24,209 nucleotides of DNA from Gemmataceae bacterium (GTDB lineage: Bacteria; Planctomycetota; Planctomycetia; Gemmatales; Gemmataceae), in the NCBI GenBank assembly GCA_947490035.1, contig CANLGS010000005.1, positions 1-24,209 on the forward strand, written 5' to 3'. Below are positions 1 through 9,263 of this stretch, in pieces. The notes beneath the pieces were generated by a model. It did not search any database, was not told the origin of the DNA, and saw nothing but the letters and a program-made list of their open reading frames with translations. Every line of letters starts with the position of its first letter. Position 1 is the first letter of the stretch. Both the position numbers and the translations under genes were made by a program.

Positions 1-1
1 C

Positions 2-3000
2 ACGACCGCCAGCCAGGCCGGTCGCCCGCTCCAACAGGCCAAGCACATCATCACCGGGCTGGCGACCAGTTTAACGGCCGCCGACCGCGTGAGCGTGTGG
101 TCGCTGAGCACGCCGGCCACGACCCGCGCGCTGACCCGCGACTTCCAGCCCGCGACCGCCGAGAACGTGGTCGAGGCCGCCAAGGCGCTCACGGACGTCG
201 AGTACGGCGCCGGCGCCGCCGACCTCAAGGGCGGCATCGAGAAGGCGCTGCTGACGATGGCCCCGAACCGCGACCGGCACCAGATCGTGCTGTACCTCGG
301 CGACGGCGAAAGCGCGTTCGCGCGCGTCACCGAAGACGACCGCATCGCGCTCGGCTCCCGCATGGACCGGGCCGAGCAGTACTTCTTCGCCGTCCCGCTC
401 GGGCTGAAACTCGACCCCCAGAACCTGCACGGGCTGGCCGCGCTCACCGGCGGGGCCGTCGTCCGCCTGCAAGAGGATGTCTCGCAGGCGCCGAGCCAGA
501 AGGAGTTCGTCGCCCGGCTGAAGGCCGCGCTCGACGTGCCCGTCGCCAAGCCGGAGAAGTGGACGTTCGGCGCCGAGGTCGGCGAGTCGTACCCGACCAA
601 ACTGCCGCCGCTCCGCGCCGACCGCTCCACCCTCGTGATGGGCAAGATCGTGAAGGCGGACGCGAAGACGGTGACCGCGACCGTCAGCGCTCGCGTCGCC
701 GGGAAGCCGGTCGAACTGAACCTGTCGCACGCGCTCCCGCCGTCGCAGGTCGAACACTTCTTCCTGAACCTGATGGTCAACCAGTGGAAGAACGCGCCGC
801 ACAAGGACGCGCCGGCCATGCTCGCGTCCGACCGGGCGCTGGCGCTGGCCAGCACGCAGGTGAAGCTCTACCGCGACGAGTTCCTCACGCAGGCGGTGTG
901 GGCCATCAGCGTCGATCGGTTCGACGACGCCGAGAAGCTCTACGCCGCCGCCATCAAGGTGGACCCGACCGACCGCGAGGCCGCGCAGGGCGCCGCGATG
1001 GTCGCCAAAATCCGGGCCGGCAAACTGACGAAAGCCGACCTCACGAAGGCGATCGCGGCCAAGACCGGCGTGGTGAAGGTTGACCAGGAGACGACCCGCG
1101 AGAACATCCGCAAGGTGTTCCAGGATCCGAAGGTGAACGACCCGGTGCCGCCGGTCGCGCCGCCGGTGAACCCGGGCGCCGCGGCCGACCTGCTGAAGGA
1201 AGCCGCCGCCCGCCGTCAGATCGAGGAGCAGCGGTACAAGGTGCTCGCCGACTCGACCATCCGCCGCGGCCGCCAGTACCTCCGCACCGACCCCGAAGGC
1301 GCGTACCAGGACCTCAAGCGCCAGCGCGACGAGATTCTCAGTTACGAGGGCATCGGCGACGACGCCCGCCGCCAGATGGTCGCCGACATCGAGGCCGTGA
1401 TGCGCGAGGTGTTCGTCAAGGGCGCCGAGATCAAGCGCCAGGCCGACGTCGAACGGCAGAGCGTCGCCCGCACCAAGCAGCGGCTCAGCGAGTTCGACCG
1501 CAGGGAGGACCAGAACGCGAGCGACAAGAACCGGATCGACCAGTTCCGCCAACTGATGCAGCAGGCCCGCTACGAGCTGGCCTATCAGGAAGCGCAACTG
1601 ATGGTGCAGGAGAAGATCGTCAAGGGCCTGCCGGTCCCCTCGACGGCGGTCGCCAGCTACATCATCGGCCAGCAGGCCACGCAGTTGCGCGAGTGGAAGG
1701 AACTGACCCGGCTCCGCGAAGACCGGTTCCTGCTCTCCATGATGCAGACCGAGAAGTCGCACATCCCGTACCCCGACGAGCCGCCGGTCCACTTCCCGCC
1801 GGCCACCGTGTGGCGCGAGTTGACCAGCCTCCGCCGCGACACGTACCTGAACTCGAACCTCGGCAACAACCCGAGCCCGACCCAGCGCAAGCTCAAGAGC
1901 ATCATCGAGGACACCGAGGTCGATCTGGGCGACAAAGACCTCAACGCCACCCCGCTGTCCGAACTGCTCGGGTTCCTGTCCAAGAAGTACGACCTGTCGT
2001 TCATCATCATGGAGGACATCCTCAAGGCCGACAACCCGATGTTCGACAGCAAGGAGATCAAGACCAAGCTCCAGACCGGGGGCGGGGGGCAGTTGAAGGG
2101 TCTCAAGATGGGCAACTTCCTCGACATCGTGCTGCTGTCGATGAACGCGACGTTCATCGTCCGCCCGGAGTACGTCGAGATCACCACCTTCCAGCGCCGC
2201 CTCGAAGAGAAGGTGACGCGGGTGTTCCCGGTGGAAGACCTCGTCGTCCCCATCCCGCAGTCGGTCAACATGCAGAGCCTCCAACAGCAGCAGCAGTTCC
2301 AGCAGCAGAACCTGGCCATCTTCGGACAGGCCGCGGGAGCCGCCAACCAGTTCGGTAACCAGGGGAACAACAACGGCAACCCGTTCGGGAACGCGTTCGG
2401 CAACAACAACAACAACAACAACAACAACAACCCTCTGAACATGAACGGCGGCAACAACAACGGGGGGAACCTCGGCAACCAAGGGAACCTGGGCGGCGGC
2501 GCCCAGAACCAAAACCTCGGCCAGTTCGGTAACCTCGGCGGTCAGTTCGGTATCCAGGGCGGCACCCAGGAAACGCTGCTCATGAACCTCATCTTCGAGA
2601 CGGTCGCCAAGGGCGAGTGGGCGCAGGCGCCCAACGCCAACCCGATGCCGGGCATGGGCGTGGACGACACGGCGACGCTCGCCGGGCCGCTCCTGAACTC
2701 GCTCGGCTACTACCCGCCGGCCAAGGCGCTGATCGTCCGCGGCACCACGCGGTACCACTCCGGGGCCACGCTCAAGCTGAAGAAGCAAGAGGCCGGCCCC
2801 GCGCCCCAGGTCCGGGCGCCGGGCGGCGGCGTGGTCGTCATCGGGCCGAACAGCCCGCCCGCCAACGCGGTCGCGGCGAACAAGCCGACGCTCACGAACC
2901 CGAAGATCGACGTCGCCGATCTCCGCAAGAGAATCGGCAACGACCCGAAGACGATGTGGAGCAACGCCATCGACTGGACCAAGGAGAACGACCCCGGTCT

Positions 3001-4225
3001 GATCCTCGCGTGCGCCGAGTTCCTCATGGAGTTCGACGAGTTCGGCCACGCGGCCGAGGTGCTCAAGGGCAACCTGCGCAAGGGCATCGCGACCGACTCC
3101 TGGGTTCACGAGTCGCTGGCCATCGCGCTGCAAGCCGGCGGCGGCAACCCGGCCGAAGTCGAGCGGGCGTCGGTGTCCGCCATCGACCTCGACCCGGCCG
3201 ACGCGAAGGCGTACCTCAAGGCCGCCAAGGCCGAGGACAAGTTGAAGAACCACAACCAGGCGATCGCGTTCTGCAAGCGGGCGTCCGAGTGCAGCCCGGA
3301 CGACCCCACCCCGTACGCCAACGCGATGGCTTACGCCGAGGTCGCCACCGACGTGCGGAGCGACGCCGTGCTGTGGGCCGCCAACGGGCTGCTCAAGCGC
3401 GACTGGAGCACCACCGACGGCATCGACTACCACAAGCAGGCCAACGACCGGCTGCCCAAGATCGAGGCCAAGCTCAAGGCCGCCGGTCAGAAGACCGACG
3501 CGATCAGCAAGGCCATTCTGGAGCAGACCCAGCGCGACCTCGTGATCGAACTGCTGTGGCAGGGCAACGCCGACCTCGACCTGGTGGTCGCGGAGCCGAC
3601 CGGGTCGGTGTGTTCGGCCACGCAGAAGCGGACCACCGGCGGCGGCGTCCTCAAGGGCGACGTGCTGGATCAGGCGAACGACCGGTCCGAGGTGTACGCC
3701 GCCGCGAGCGCGTTCGCGGGCACCTACAAGGTGACGGTGAAGCAGGCGTTCGGCCGGCCGATCGGCGGCACCGCCCGCATCAAGGTGACCCGGTTCAAGG
3801 GCACCCCGAAGGAGTCGGTGGACCTGCTCGACGTGCCGCTCGGCGGCAAGCCGGTCGAAGTCAAGTTGGACGGCGGCTCGCGGACCGTACTCGCGACCGT
3901 CGCCGAGGAGATCAACGCGAGCGCCGAACTCCGCAGCCAGACGACCGGCGCGGCCCGCGGCGGCATGGGCGGCGGGGTCGGCACGGCCGGGTCGGTGATG
4001 ACCGCGCCGCTGACCTCCTCCAACGGCGTCGCGATGCCGCTCGTCCCGACCGGGGCGGAAGCGCGGATGCCGGGCATCTCGTCGGCCGCCGCGGATATCC
4101 GCGCGACCTACAAGGTGAACCCCGACCGCAAGTCGTACAGCGTCACGGTCAACCCGGTGTTCGCCCGCGGCACCGGCGAAGTCGTCATGCCCAAGGTGCC
4201 GCTGCTGCCGGGCGGCGAGAAGTAA
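2..4225 (+). CDS. Large VWA-domain protein with STN-like, Asn-rich, TPR and DUF2135-like regions (5' end outside window)
   Basis: The frame is open to the left edge, so the N-terminus is missing; 1407 residues are visible. The first residues read TTASQAGRPLQQAK, which fits the MIDAS strand of a von Willebrand factor A domain with its first Asp just outside the window; the VWA fold seems to run to about residue 175. Residues about 640-757 resemble a secretin/TonB short N-terminal (STN) domain. Next come a Gln-rich stretch and an Asn/Gly-rich segment (about 760-858), then TPR-like helices (about 1050-1130). Residues about 1178-1300 begin LLWQGNADLDLVV and resemble the DUF2135 beta-sandwich. The VWA part may bind metal-dependent ligands and the TPRs partners. 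The STN similarity suggests envelope or secretion-linked work, but the role is unknown. The GTG at 89 is not the real start, because coding continues upstream of it. A hairpin follows the stop. Confidence 0.85.
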   Translation, partial: TTASQAGRPLQQAKHIITGLATSLTAADRVSVWSLSTPATTRALTRDFQPATAENVVEAAKALTDVEYGAGAADLKGGIEKALLTMAPNRDRHQIVLYLGDGESAFARVTEDDRIALGSRMDRAEQYFFAVPLGLKLDPQNLHGLAALTGGAVVRLQEDVSQAPSQKEFVARLKAALDVPVAKPEKWTFGAEVGESYPTKLPPLRADRSTLVMGKIVKADAKTVTATVSARVAGKPVELNLSHALPPSQVEHFFLNLMVNQWKNAPHKDAPAMLASDRALALASTQVKLYRDEFLTQAVWAISVDRFDDAEKLYAAAIKVDPTDREAAQGAAMVAKIRAGKLTKADLTKAIAAKTGVVKVDQETTRENIRKVFQDPKVNDPVPPVAPPVNPGAAADLLKEAAARRQIEEQRYKVLADSTIRRGRQYLRTDPEGAYQDLKRQRDEILSYEGIGDDARRQMVADIEAVMREVFVKGAEIKRQADVERQSVARTKQRLSEFDRREDQNASDKNRIDQFRQLMQQARYELAYQEAQLMVQEKIVKGLPVPSTAVASYIIGQQATQLREWKELTRLREDRFLLSMMQTEKSHIPYPDEPPVHFPPATVWRELTSLRRDTYLNSNLGNNPSPTQRKLKSIIEDTEVDLGDKDLNATPLSELLGFLSKKYDLSFIIMEDILKADNPMFDSKEIKTKLQTGGGGQLKGLKMGNFLDIVLLSMNATFIVRPEYVEITTFQRRLEEKVTRVFPVEDLVVPIPQSVNMQSLQQQQQFQQQNLAIFGQAAGAANQFGNQGNNNGNPFGNAFGNNNNNNNNNNPLNMNGGNNNGGNLGNQGNLGGGAQNQNLGQFGNLGGQFGIQGGTQETLLMNLIFETVAKGEWAQAPNANPMPGMGVDDTATLAGPLLNSLGYYPPAKALIVRGTTRYHSGATLKLKKQEAGPAPQVRAPGGGVVVIGPNSPPANAVAANKPTLTNPKIDVADLRKRIGNDPKTMWSNAIDWTKENDPGLILACAEFLMEFDEFGHAAEVLKGNLRKGIATDSWVHESLAIALQAGGGNPAEVERASVSAIDLDPADAKAYLKAAKAEDKLKNHNQAIAFCKRASECSPDDPTPYANAMAYAEVATDVRSDAVLWAANGLLKRDWSTTDGIDYHKQANDRLPKIEAKLKAAGQKTDAISKAILEQTQRDLVIELLWQGNADLDLVVAEPTGSVCSATQKRTTGGGVLKGDVLDQANDRSEVYAAASAFAGTYKVTVKQAFGRPIGGTARIKVTRFKGTPKESVDLLDVPLGGKPVEVKLDGGSRTVLATVAEEINASAELRSQTTGAARGGMGGGVGTAGSVMTAPLTSSNGVAMPLVPTGAEARMPGISSAAADIRATYKVNPDRKSYSVTVNPVFARGTGEVVMPKVPLLPGGEK
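2402..2431 (+). repeat. (AAC)10 trinucleotide microsatellite encoding ten asparagines
   Basis: Ten perfect AAC codons in a row lie inside the Asn/Gly-rich region of the VWA protein. No synonymous AAT codon interrupts them, which suggests recent slippage rather than old selection on the peptide alone. Changes in copy number would keep the frame and alter only linker length. Confidence 0.9.
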
Positions 4226-4246
4226 CGATTGCTTCACTTCGGTGAA

Positions 4247-4289
4247 CCCACGGCCCGACCCGGATGTCTAATCCCGGTCGGGCCGTGGG
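4247..4289 (+). terminator. Hairpin terminator after the VWA-protein gene
   Basis: A perfect 14-bp stem (CCCACGGCCCGACC pairing with 4276-4289) with a 15-nt loop starts 21 nt after the stop codon. No clear T tract follows, so termination may be helped by other factors. The last bases of its 3' arm (GTGGG) are also the first bases of the tandem repeat unit that follows. Confidence 0.6.
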
Positions 4290-4610
4290 CGTTTGAGTGT
4301 AGTCATCACGCTCCGCGTGATGACTTCGCGCGGCGAACAAGCCTTTGGTCCCGCGAAGACATCACGCGGAGCGTGATGATTACACTCCAGGTGGGCGTTT
4401 GAGCGTAGTCATCACGCTCCGCGTGATGTCTTCTCGCGCGGCGAACGAGCATTGCGCCCCGAGGGGGTGCATCACGCGGAGCGTGATGATTACACTCCAG
4501 GTGGGCGTTTGAGTGTAGTCATCACGCTCCGCGTGATGTCTTCTCGCGCGGCGAACGAGCATTGCGCCCCGAGGGGGTGCATCACGCGGAGCGTGATGAC
4601 TACACTCCAA
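4285..4610. repeat. Three tandem REPIN-like units (106, 110 and 110 bp)
   Basis: Units lie at 4285-4390, 4391-4500 and 4501-4610. Units 2 and 3 differ at only three positions; unit 1 has a different centre. Each unit carries a 26-bp inverted repeat (4297-4322/4360-4385, 4403-4428/4470-4495, 4513-4538/4580-4605). Each arm contains the 19-bp palindrome CATCACGCTCCGCGTGATG or its complement, so there are six hairpins in all. Two REP-like hairpins in opposite orientation form a REPIN, an element normally moved in trans by a RAYT (TnpA_REP) transposase; none is encoded here. Together with the terminator this accounts for the whole gap between the VWA gene and hflX. Short ORFs running through it are repeat artefacts. 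Confidence 0.9.
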
Positions 4611-4625
4611 GACCGCGCTTCCCTG

Positions 4626-4655
4626 TTTCAATCGCCCGACCGATCCGCTTACAAT
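4626..4655 (+). promoter_or_regulatory. Weak sigma-70-like promoter candidate for hflX
   Basis: TACAAT at 4650-4655 is a good -10 match. TTTCAA at 4626-4631, 18 bp upstream, is a poor -35. The -10 overlaps the ATG at 4654. If it is used, translation would have to begin at the GTG at 4684, which has GGAGG only 2 nt away. Confidence 0.3.
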
Positions 4656-6045
4656 GTGTGCGGCGCATCCCGCGCCGGAGGACGTGACCATCAGCAAGGC
4701 ATTCGACACCCACCGCGAAGAGTTCTCGGTCGCCAGCGAAAAGGCACTTCTGGTCAGCGTCTCGCTGCCGGAGCGCCCGTGGCTCAACGAAGCCGACCCG
4801 TGCGACGAGATCCGCGGCCTCGCGGAATCGGCCGGCGCCACGGTGGTCGGCCAACTCACGCAGAAGCGCCACGACATCCAACTCGCGACGTACCTCGGTT
4901 CCGGCAAGGTCGGCGAGTTGCACGAACTCGTCGAATCGCTCGACGCGGACGTGGTCATCTTCGACAACGACCTGCTCCCCGGTCAGGCGCGGAACCTGGA
5001 GCAGGCGCTGGGCGTGAAGGTGCTCGACCGCAGCGAACTGATCCTCGACATCTTCGCGAGCCGCGCCCGCACGGCGGAGTCGAAGCTGCAAGTCGAACTC
5101 GCGCAGCTCGAATACTCGCTGCCGCGACTCAAGCAGATGTGGTCGCACCTGTCGCGTCAGAAGGGCGGCGGGATCGGGCTTCGCGGCCCAGGCGAAACGC
5201 AACTCGAGTCGGACCGCCGGCTCGTGTCGCACCGCATCCGCGACCTCAAGCACAAACTGAACGAGGTGCTGGGGCGCAAGGAGCGCGAGGTGAAGAGCCG
5301 CGACCAGGAGCACACGATTTCCATCGTGGGCTACACGAACGCGGGCAAGTCGCAGTTGATGAACACGCTGACGAAGGCGGGCGTTCACGTGAAGAACCAA
5401 CTGTTCTCCACGCTCGACACGCGGACGCGGCAGTGGCACATCCGCGACTGGGGCCGCGTGCTGCTCTCCGACACGGTCGGGTTCATCCGCGACCTGCCTC
5501 ACCACCTCGTCGCTTCTTTCAAGGCGACGCTGGCCGAGGCGCGTGCCGCGAAGCTGCTGCTTCACGTCGTCGATGCAAGCAACCCGCAGGCGGAAGACCA
5601 CATCCGCGCGGTGACGGCGGTGTTGAAGGAGTTGGACTGCGCCGACAAGCCGATGCTGTTGATTCTGAACAAGATCGACAAGCTCGCGGACCGTTCGCTG
5701 CTCACTCTCCTCGAAGCACACCACCCCCGCGCGATCGCGGTGAGCGGACTCACGGGTGAGGGCATCGCGCAACTGGAAGAAGCGGTGATGGAGGCGCTGG
5801 CGGCGGACTTCGCGGAAGCGGAGATCGTCACGGATTCGGGCAACGGCAAGGTACTGGCATTCCTGAACGCGCACGCGGAGATTTACCGCCAGGAGTTCCG
5901 CGACGACGCGAACGAGGTGGTGATCCGCTGTCACCTGCCGAAGCACTTGCTACACCACATCGCCGGACCCACGGTGAAGGTGCGGTTCGTGGAGCGCGAG
6001 AAGCCGAAGCCATCGGTGGAAGAGAAGGAACGCGAGAGCGCGTAG
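4654..6045 (+). CDS. hflX: GTPase HflX
   Basis: HflX is a cytoplasmic Obg-HflX GTPase that binds the 50S subunit and splits stalled or hibernating ribosomes. The 463-residue product has the HflX N-terminal domain with the glycine-rich GGGIGLRGPGETQLESDRR signature. The G domain follows: P-loop GYTNAGKS (226-233), switch I around FSTLDTRTR, G3 DTVG (273-276) and G4 NKID (339-342). A short C-terminal domain ends in a charged Lys/Glu tail. Length is normal for the family. Start choice is uncertain: the ATG at 4654 has no clear ribosome binding site, and the GTG at 4684 (453 residues) has one placed too close. The gene stands alone behind a repeat cluster; the downstream helicase gene begins about 100 nt later and looks functionally unrelated. 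Confidence 0.95.
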   Translation: MCAAHPAPEDVTISKAFDTHREEFSVASEKALLVSVSLPERPWLNEADPCDEIRGLAESAGATVVGQLTQKRHDIQLATYLGSGKVGELHELVESLDADVVIFDNDLLPGQARNLEQALGVKVLDRSELILDIFASRARTAESKLQVELAQLEYSLPRLKQMWSHLSRQKGGGIGLRGPGETQLESDRRLVSHRIRDLKHKLNEVLGRKEREVKSRDQEHTISIVGYTNAGKSQLMNTLTKAGVHVKNQLFSTLDTRTRQWHIRDWGRVLLSDTVGFIRDLPHHLVASFKATLAEARAAKLLLHVVDASNPQAEDHIRAVTAVLKELDCADKPMLLILNKIDKLADRSLLTLLEAHHPRAIAVSGLTGEGIAQLEEAVMEALAADFAEAEIVTDSGNGKVLAFLNAHAEIYRQEFRDDANEVVIRCHLPKHLLHHIAGPTVKVRFVEREKPKPSVEEKERESA

Positions 6046-6146
6046 CAACGGAGTTGCGGACATGAGCCGCGTCACCATCCAACTTCTCGGACGACCGGCG
6101 CCCGCGTCTCGCTCCGTGTGACCGAGAATTAATTCGTGGGGCCGAC

Positions 6147-9100
6147 GTGTTGCGACCAGGAGTTTACGAAACACTGGTGACCGTCGCCCTGCAGCACGGT
6201 CTCGATGATCTCGCCGATCCCAGGCTGCATTCGCTGGCGCCCCTCGACGTCGAGGAATCGCACAGCGCTCTCGCGCAGTTCTTGGAACACGCGCTGGCGA
6301 GCAGCTTGGGATCGTTTCGAGGGAGCGAGTCGGCAGTACGGCAACAGCGGCTCGTTGATCGAATCCTCGGCGTACTGATTGAGGAGCTTGGCTCGGACTG
6401 GGAAGACCGATTGAAGCTCGCAACTCCGCTCAGCCGATTACTGGCTGTTCACGCTACCCCCCAAGACGAACCGGTGCAACGGCCTGACACGCCGCTGGCC
6501 CGGTCCGCGCTTCTGACGGGCACGAAAATCGATCCGAGTCTCGGTAGTCAACTCCGCAAGGAGATGGGGACCGCGGACCGGGTCGACATCCTGTGTTCGT
6601 TCATCAAGTGGAGCGGCCTGCGAACGGTGCTGCCCGAGCTGCGCGAACTCGCGGCGCGAGCGGGTGGGATCGGCCCGCGCGTCCGGGTTATTACGACCAG
6701 TTACATGGGCGCGACCGACCCGCGGGCAGTTGAAGAAATCAGCCGGTTGCCGAACACCGAGGTGCGGATTAGTTACGACACGAAGCGGACGCGGTTGCAC
6801 GCGAAGGCGTACATTTTTCACCGCGACTCCGGGTTCGGCAGTGCCTACGTCGGCTCGGCCAACCTGTCCCACGCGGCCCTCTCCGAGGGGCTTGAATGGA
6901 CAACGAAAATCAGTCAGTTCGAGCTACCCTACCTCTGGGGCAAAATCACCGGCACGTTCGAATCGTACTGGCAGGATGACGAGTTCGAGGCGTTTTCGGC
7001 AGACTCACCCGCCCGATTGCGCCAGGCGATTGGCGCCGAACAGGGGGCGAACGAGTCCGGTGCAGCCTTCGTCTTCGATCTCCGCCCCTACCCCTTTCAG
7101 GAAGAGATTCTCGACGTTTTAGCGGCCGAGCGGGAGGTGCGCAACAAGTACCGGCACTTGGTCGTTGCCGCCACCGGCACCGGGAAGACGATGATCGCGG
7201 CGTTCGATTACGCCCGCGTCTGCCGACAAGCTGGTGAGAAACCCACGCTCCTGTTCGTCGCCCACCGTGAAGAGATTCTGCGGCAGGCGATGGGCGCGTT
7301 TCGCGCCGTGCTCCGCGACCAGAATTTCGGCGACCTATTGGTCGGCGGGCGGGAGCCGAGCCAGCACCGGCACCTGTTCTGCTCGGTCCAGAGTTACAGC
7401 TCGCGCGAGCTGTGGCGGCGCGCCGCGGACGAATTTGCGTACATCGTCGTCGACGAATTCCATCACGCGGCCGCGCCGAGTTACCTGCGGCTGCTCGATC
7501 ACGTCCGGCCGCTCATACTCTTGGGACTCACGGCGACGCCGGAGCGCGCGGACCAACTTGACCTGCTCCGGTGGTTCGGGGGAAGCACGAGTTGCGAGAT
7601 CCGCTTACCGGACGCGATCAACCGCCGACTGTTGTGCCCGTTCCACTACTTCGGCGTCGCAGACTCGGTTAATTTGGACGGGCTGGCGTGGCAACGCGGC
7701 GGGTATCGGGTGGACGACCTGGACCGGGTCTATACGAACAACGACGCCCGCGCGGCGCTTGTCCTGGAGAAGGTGCACGAGTTCCTTCTGAATCCGCGTC
7801 GGGCGCGCGGGCTGGGCTTCTGCGTGAGTGTCGCTCACGCCGAGTTCATGGCTCGCTTTTTCACCGCTCGCGGCGTCCCGGCCGTCGCACTAACGGGCGA
7901 CTCGTCCGATCAGGTCCGGCTGTCCGTTCAGGACCGCCTTCGCTCGCGCGATGTGAACTTCATCTTCGTGGTCGACCTCTACAACGAAGGCGTCGATCTG
8001 CCCGAAGTCGATACGCTGCTCTTCCTGCGCCCGACCGAAAGTTTGACCATCTACCTGCAACAGTTCGGTCGCGGCTTGCGGCAGCACGATGAGAAGGAGT
8101 GCTTGACGGTTCTGGACTTCATCGGGTCGCAGCGGCGCGAGTTCCGGTTCGCCGCGCGCTTCCGCGCGCTGAGCACGAAGCCCGCGGCCAAACTCGATGA
8201 CGAAATCGAGCGCGGGTTACCCCACCTGCCGAGCGGGTGCGTCGTCCGGTTGGAACGCGTGGCCGAGCAACGGGTGCTGGCCAACGTCCGCGAATCCGTC
8301 CGCCTGCTCCGCCCCAGAATGGTTGGCGACATTCGGGACTTGGCCCGTTACCTCGGGCGCCCGCCGACGATAGAGGAAACGCTCGACTACCTCGACACGT
8401 CGTTGGACGAACTGCTCAAGCGTGGGCTTTGGTCGCGGCTGCTCGCGGACGCGGGCCAGGGGCCGGCCTTCTCGTCGCCCGACGAAGACCGCTTGGCGAA
8501 AGGCGTCCGCCGCCTCTGCCACATCGACGATGCGGAGCAGATCCGAGTCCTCATTGCCTACCTGGATTCTGCAGGCCCAGTCGAGCCGCTGCCGCCCGCG
8601 ACCCGGGTTTTCGTTGAGATGTTCCACGTTACCCTTTGGGGAGAACAAAGCTTGGGCTGGACGGCCGACGTCGCCGATCAAAGGTTGCGGCAAACTCCGG
8701 AGTCACTTACGACTCTTCGGGCGGTTCTGGCATACCAACTCAGCCATGCCCCGGTTCATCACGCCGGCTCGCTACCGGAGTTGAGCGGGCCGCTCACGAT
8801 CCACGCGCAGTTCAGCCGCGACGAAATCCTCGTCGGTCTCGGCCACTGGACGCTCGCGAGGCGCCCCGACCAGCGAGAGGGCGTGTTGCACCTCGCGGCG
8901 TCAAAGGTGGACGCGCTCTTCGTCACGCTGCAGAAAACAGAGGACGACTACTCGCCCACCACGATGTACGAAGACTACCTCATTTCCAATGAGCTTTTCC
9001 ACTGGCAGTCGCAGAGCAACACCTCGGCCGAATCGGTCACAGGGCAGCGGTATATCGGGCACCGCGCCCAGGGGTACACGCCGCTCCTGTTTGTGCGCGA

Positions 9101-9263
9101 GGTTCGCACCCTGCCGTCCGGGCTGACCGCCCCTTACGTTTTTCTCGGCTCGTGCGAATATGTTTCCCATTCGGGAAGCCGTCCGATTAGCATCGTGTGG
9201 CGACTCCTTCATCCCCTCCCGGCCCGGCTGTATCGCGGCATGGCGCGGCAGACGCCCGCATGA
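6147..9263 (+). CDS. PLD nuclease-DExH helicase-DUF3427 protein (predicted defence/DNA repair helicase)
   Basis: Predicted ATP-driven DNA translocase carrying its own nuclease domain; 1038 residues. After an N-terminal helical region there is one phospholipase-D-type motif: H218-x-K220 in RLHAKAYIF, then GSANLS (236-241). A single motif implies dimerisation to build the active site. The SF2 helicase core has Walker A GTGKT with K347, motif II DEFH (436-439), motif III LTATP, and motif VI QFGRGLR (639-645). The C-terminal third ends with features of DUF3427 (TTMYEDYLISNELFHWQSQ, then YVFLGSCEYVSHSG). Start is GTG at 6147; a TTG at 6150 is possible. The stop overlaps the next gene's ATG, so the two are translationally coupled. 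Codon choice is less GC-biased than in hflX, which hints at transfer. A role in defence is inferred from the family and the nuclease partner. Confidence 0.9.
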   Translation: MLRPGVYETLVTVALQHGLDDLADPRLHSLAPLDVEESHSALAQFLEHALASSLGSFRGSESAVRQQRLVDRILGVLIEELGSDWEDRLKLATPLSRLLAVHATPQDEPVQRPDTPLARSALLTGTKIDPSLGSQLRKEMGTADRVDILCSFIKWSGLRTVLPELRELAARAGGIGPRVRVITTSYMGATDPRAVEEISRLPNTEVRISYDTKRTRLHAKAYIFHRDSGFGSAYVGSANLSHAALSEGLEWTTKISQFELPYLWGKITGTFESYWQDDEFEAFSADSPARLRQAIGAEQGANESGAAFVFDLRPYPFQEEILDVLAAEREVRNKYRHLVVAATGTGKTMIAAFDYARVCRQAGEKPTLLFVAHREEILRQAMGAFRAVLRDQNFGDLLVGGREPSQHRHLFCSVQSYSSRELWRRAADEFAYIVVDEFHHAAAPSYLRLLDHVRPLILLGLTATPERADQLDLLRWFGGSTSCEIRLPDAINRRLLCPFHYFGVADSVNLDGLAWQRGGYRVDDLDRVYTNNDARAALVLEKVHEFLLNPRRARGLGFCVSVAHAEFMARFFTARGVPAVALTGDSSDQVRLSVQDRLRSRDVNFIFVVDLYNEGVDLPEVDTLLFLRPTESLTIYLQQFGRGLRQHDEKECLTVLDFIGSQRREFRFAARFRALSTKPAAKLDDEIERGLPHLPSGCVVRLERVAEQRVLANVRESVRLLRPRMVGDIRDLARYLGRPPTIEETLDYLDTSLDELLKRGLWSRLLADAGQGPAFSSPDEDRLAKGVRRLCHIDDAEQIRVLIAYLDSAGPVEPLPPATRVFVEMFHVTLWGEQSLGWTADVADQRLRQTPESLTTLRAVLAYQLSHAPVHHAGSLPELSGPLTIHAQFSRDEILVGLGHWTLARRPDQREGVLHLAASKVDALFVTLQKTEDDYSPTTMYEDYLISNELFHWQSQSNTSAESVTGQRYIGHRAQGYTPLLFVREVRTLPSGLTAPYVFLGSCEYVSHSGSRPISIVWRLLHPLPARLYRGMARQTPA

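Noticed and set aside
71..4237. A 1388-codon open frame antisense to the VWA protein
   Set aside because: Its product is Arg/Val/Leu/His-rich with no domain, and the sense frame has clear domains. Long antisense frames are expected in high-GC coding DNA.
4285..4610. CRISPR array
   Set aside because: Units are about 110 bp, nearly identical throughout and internally palindromic; there are no variable spacers and no cas genes.
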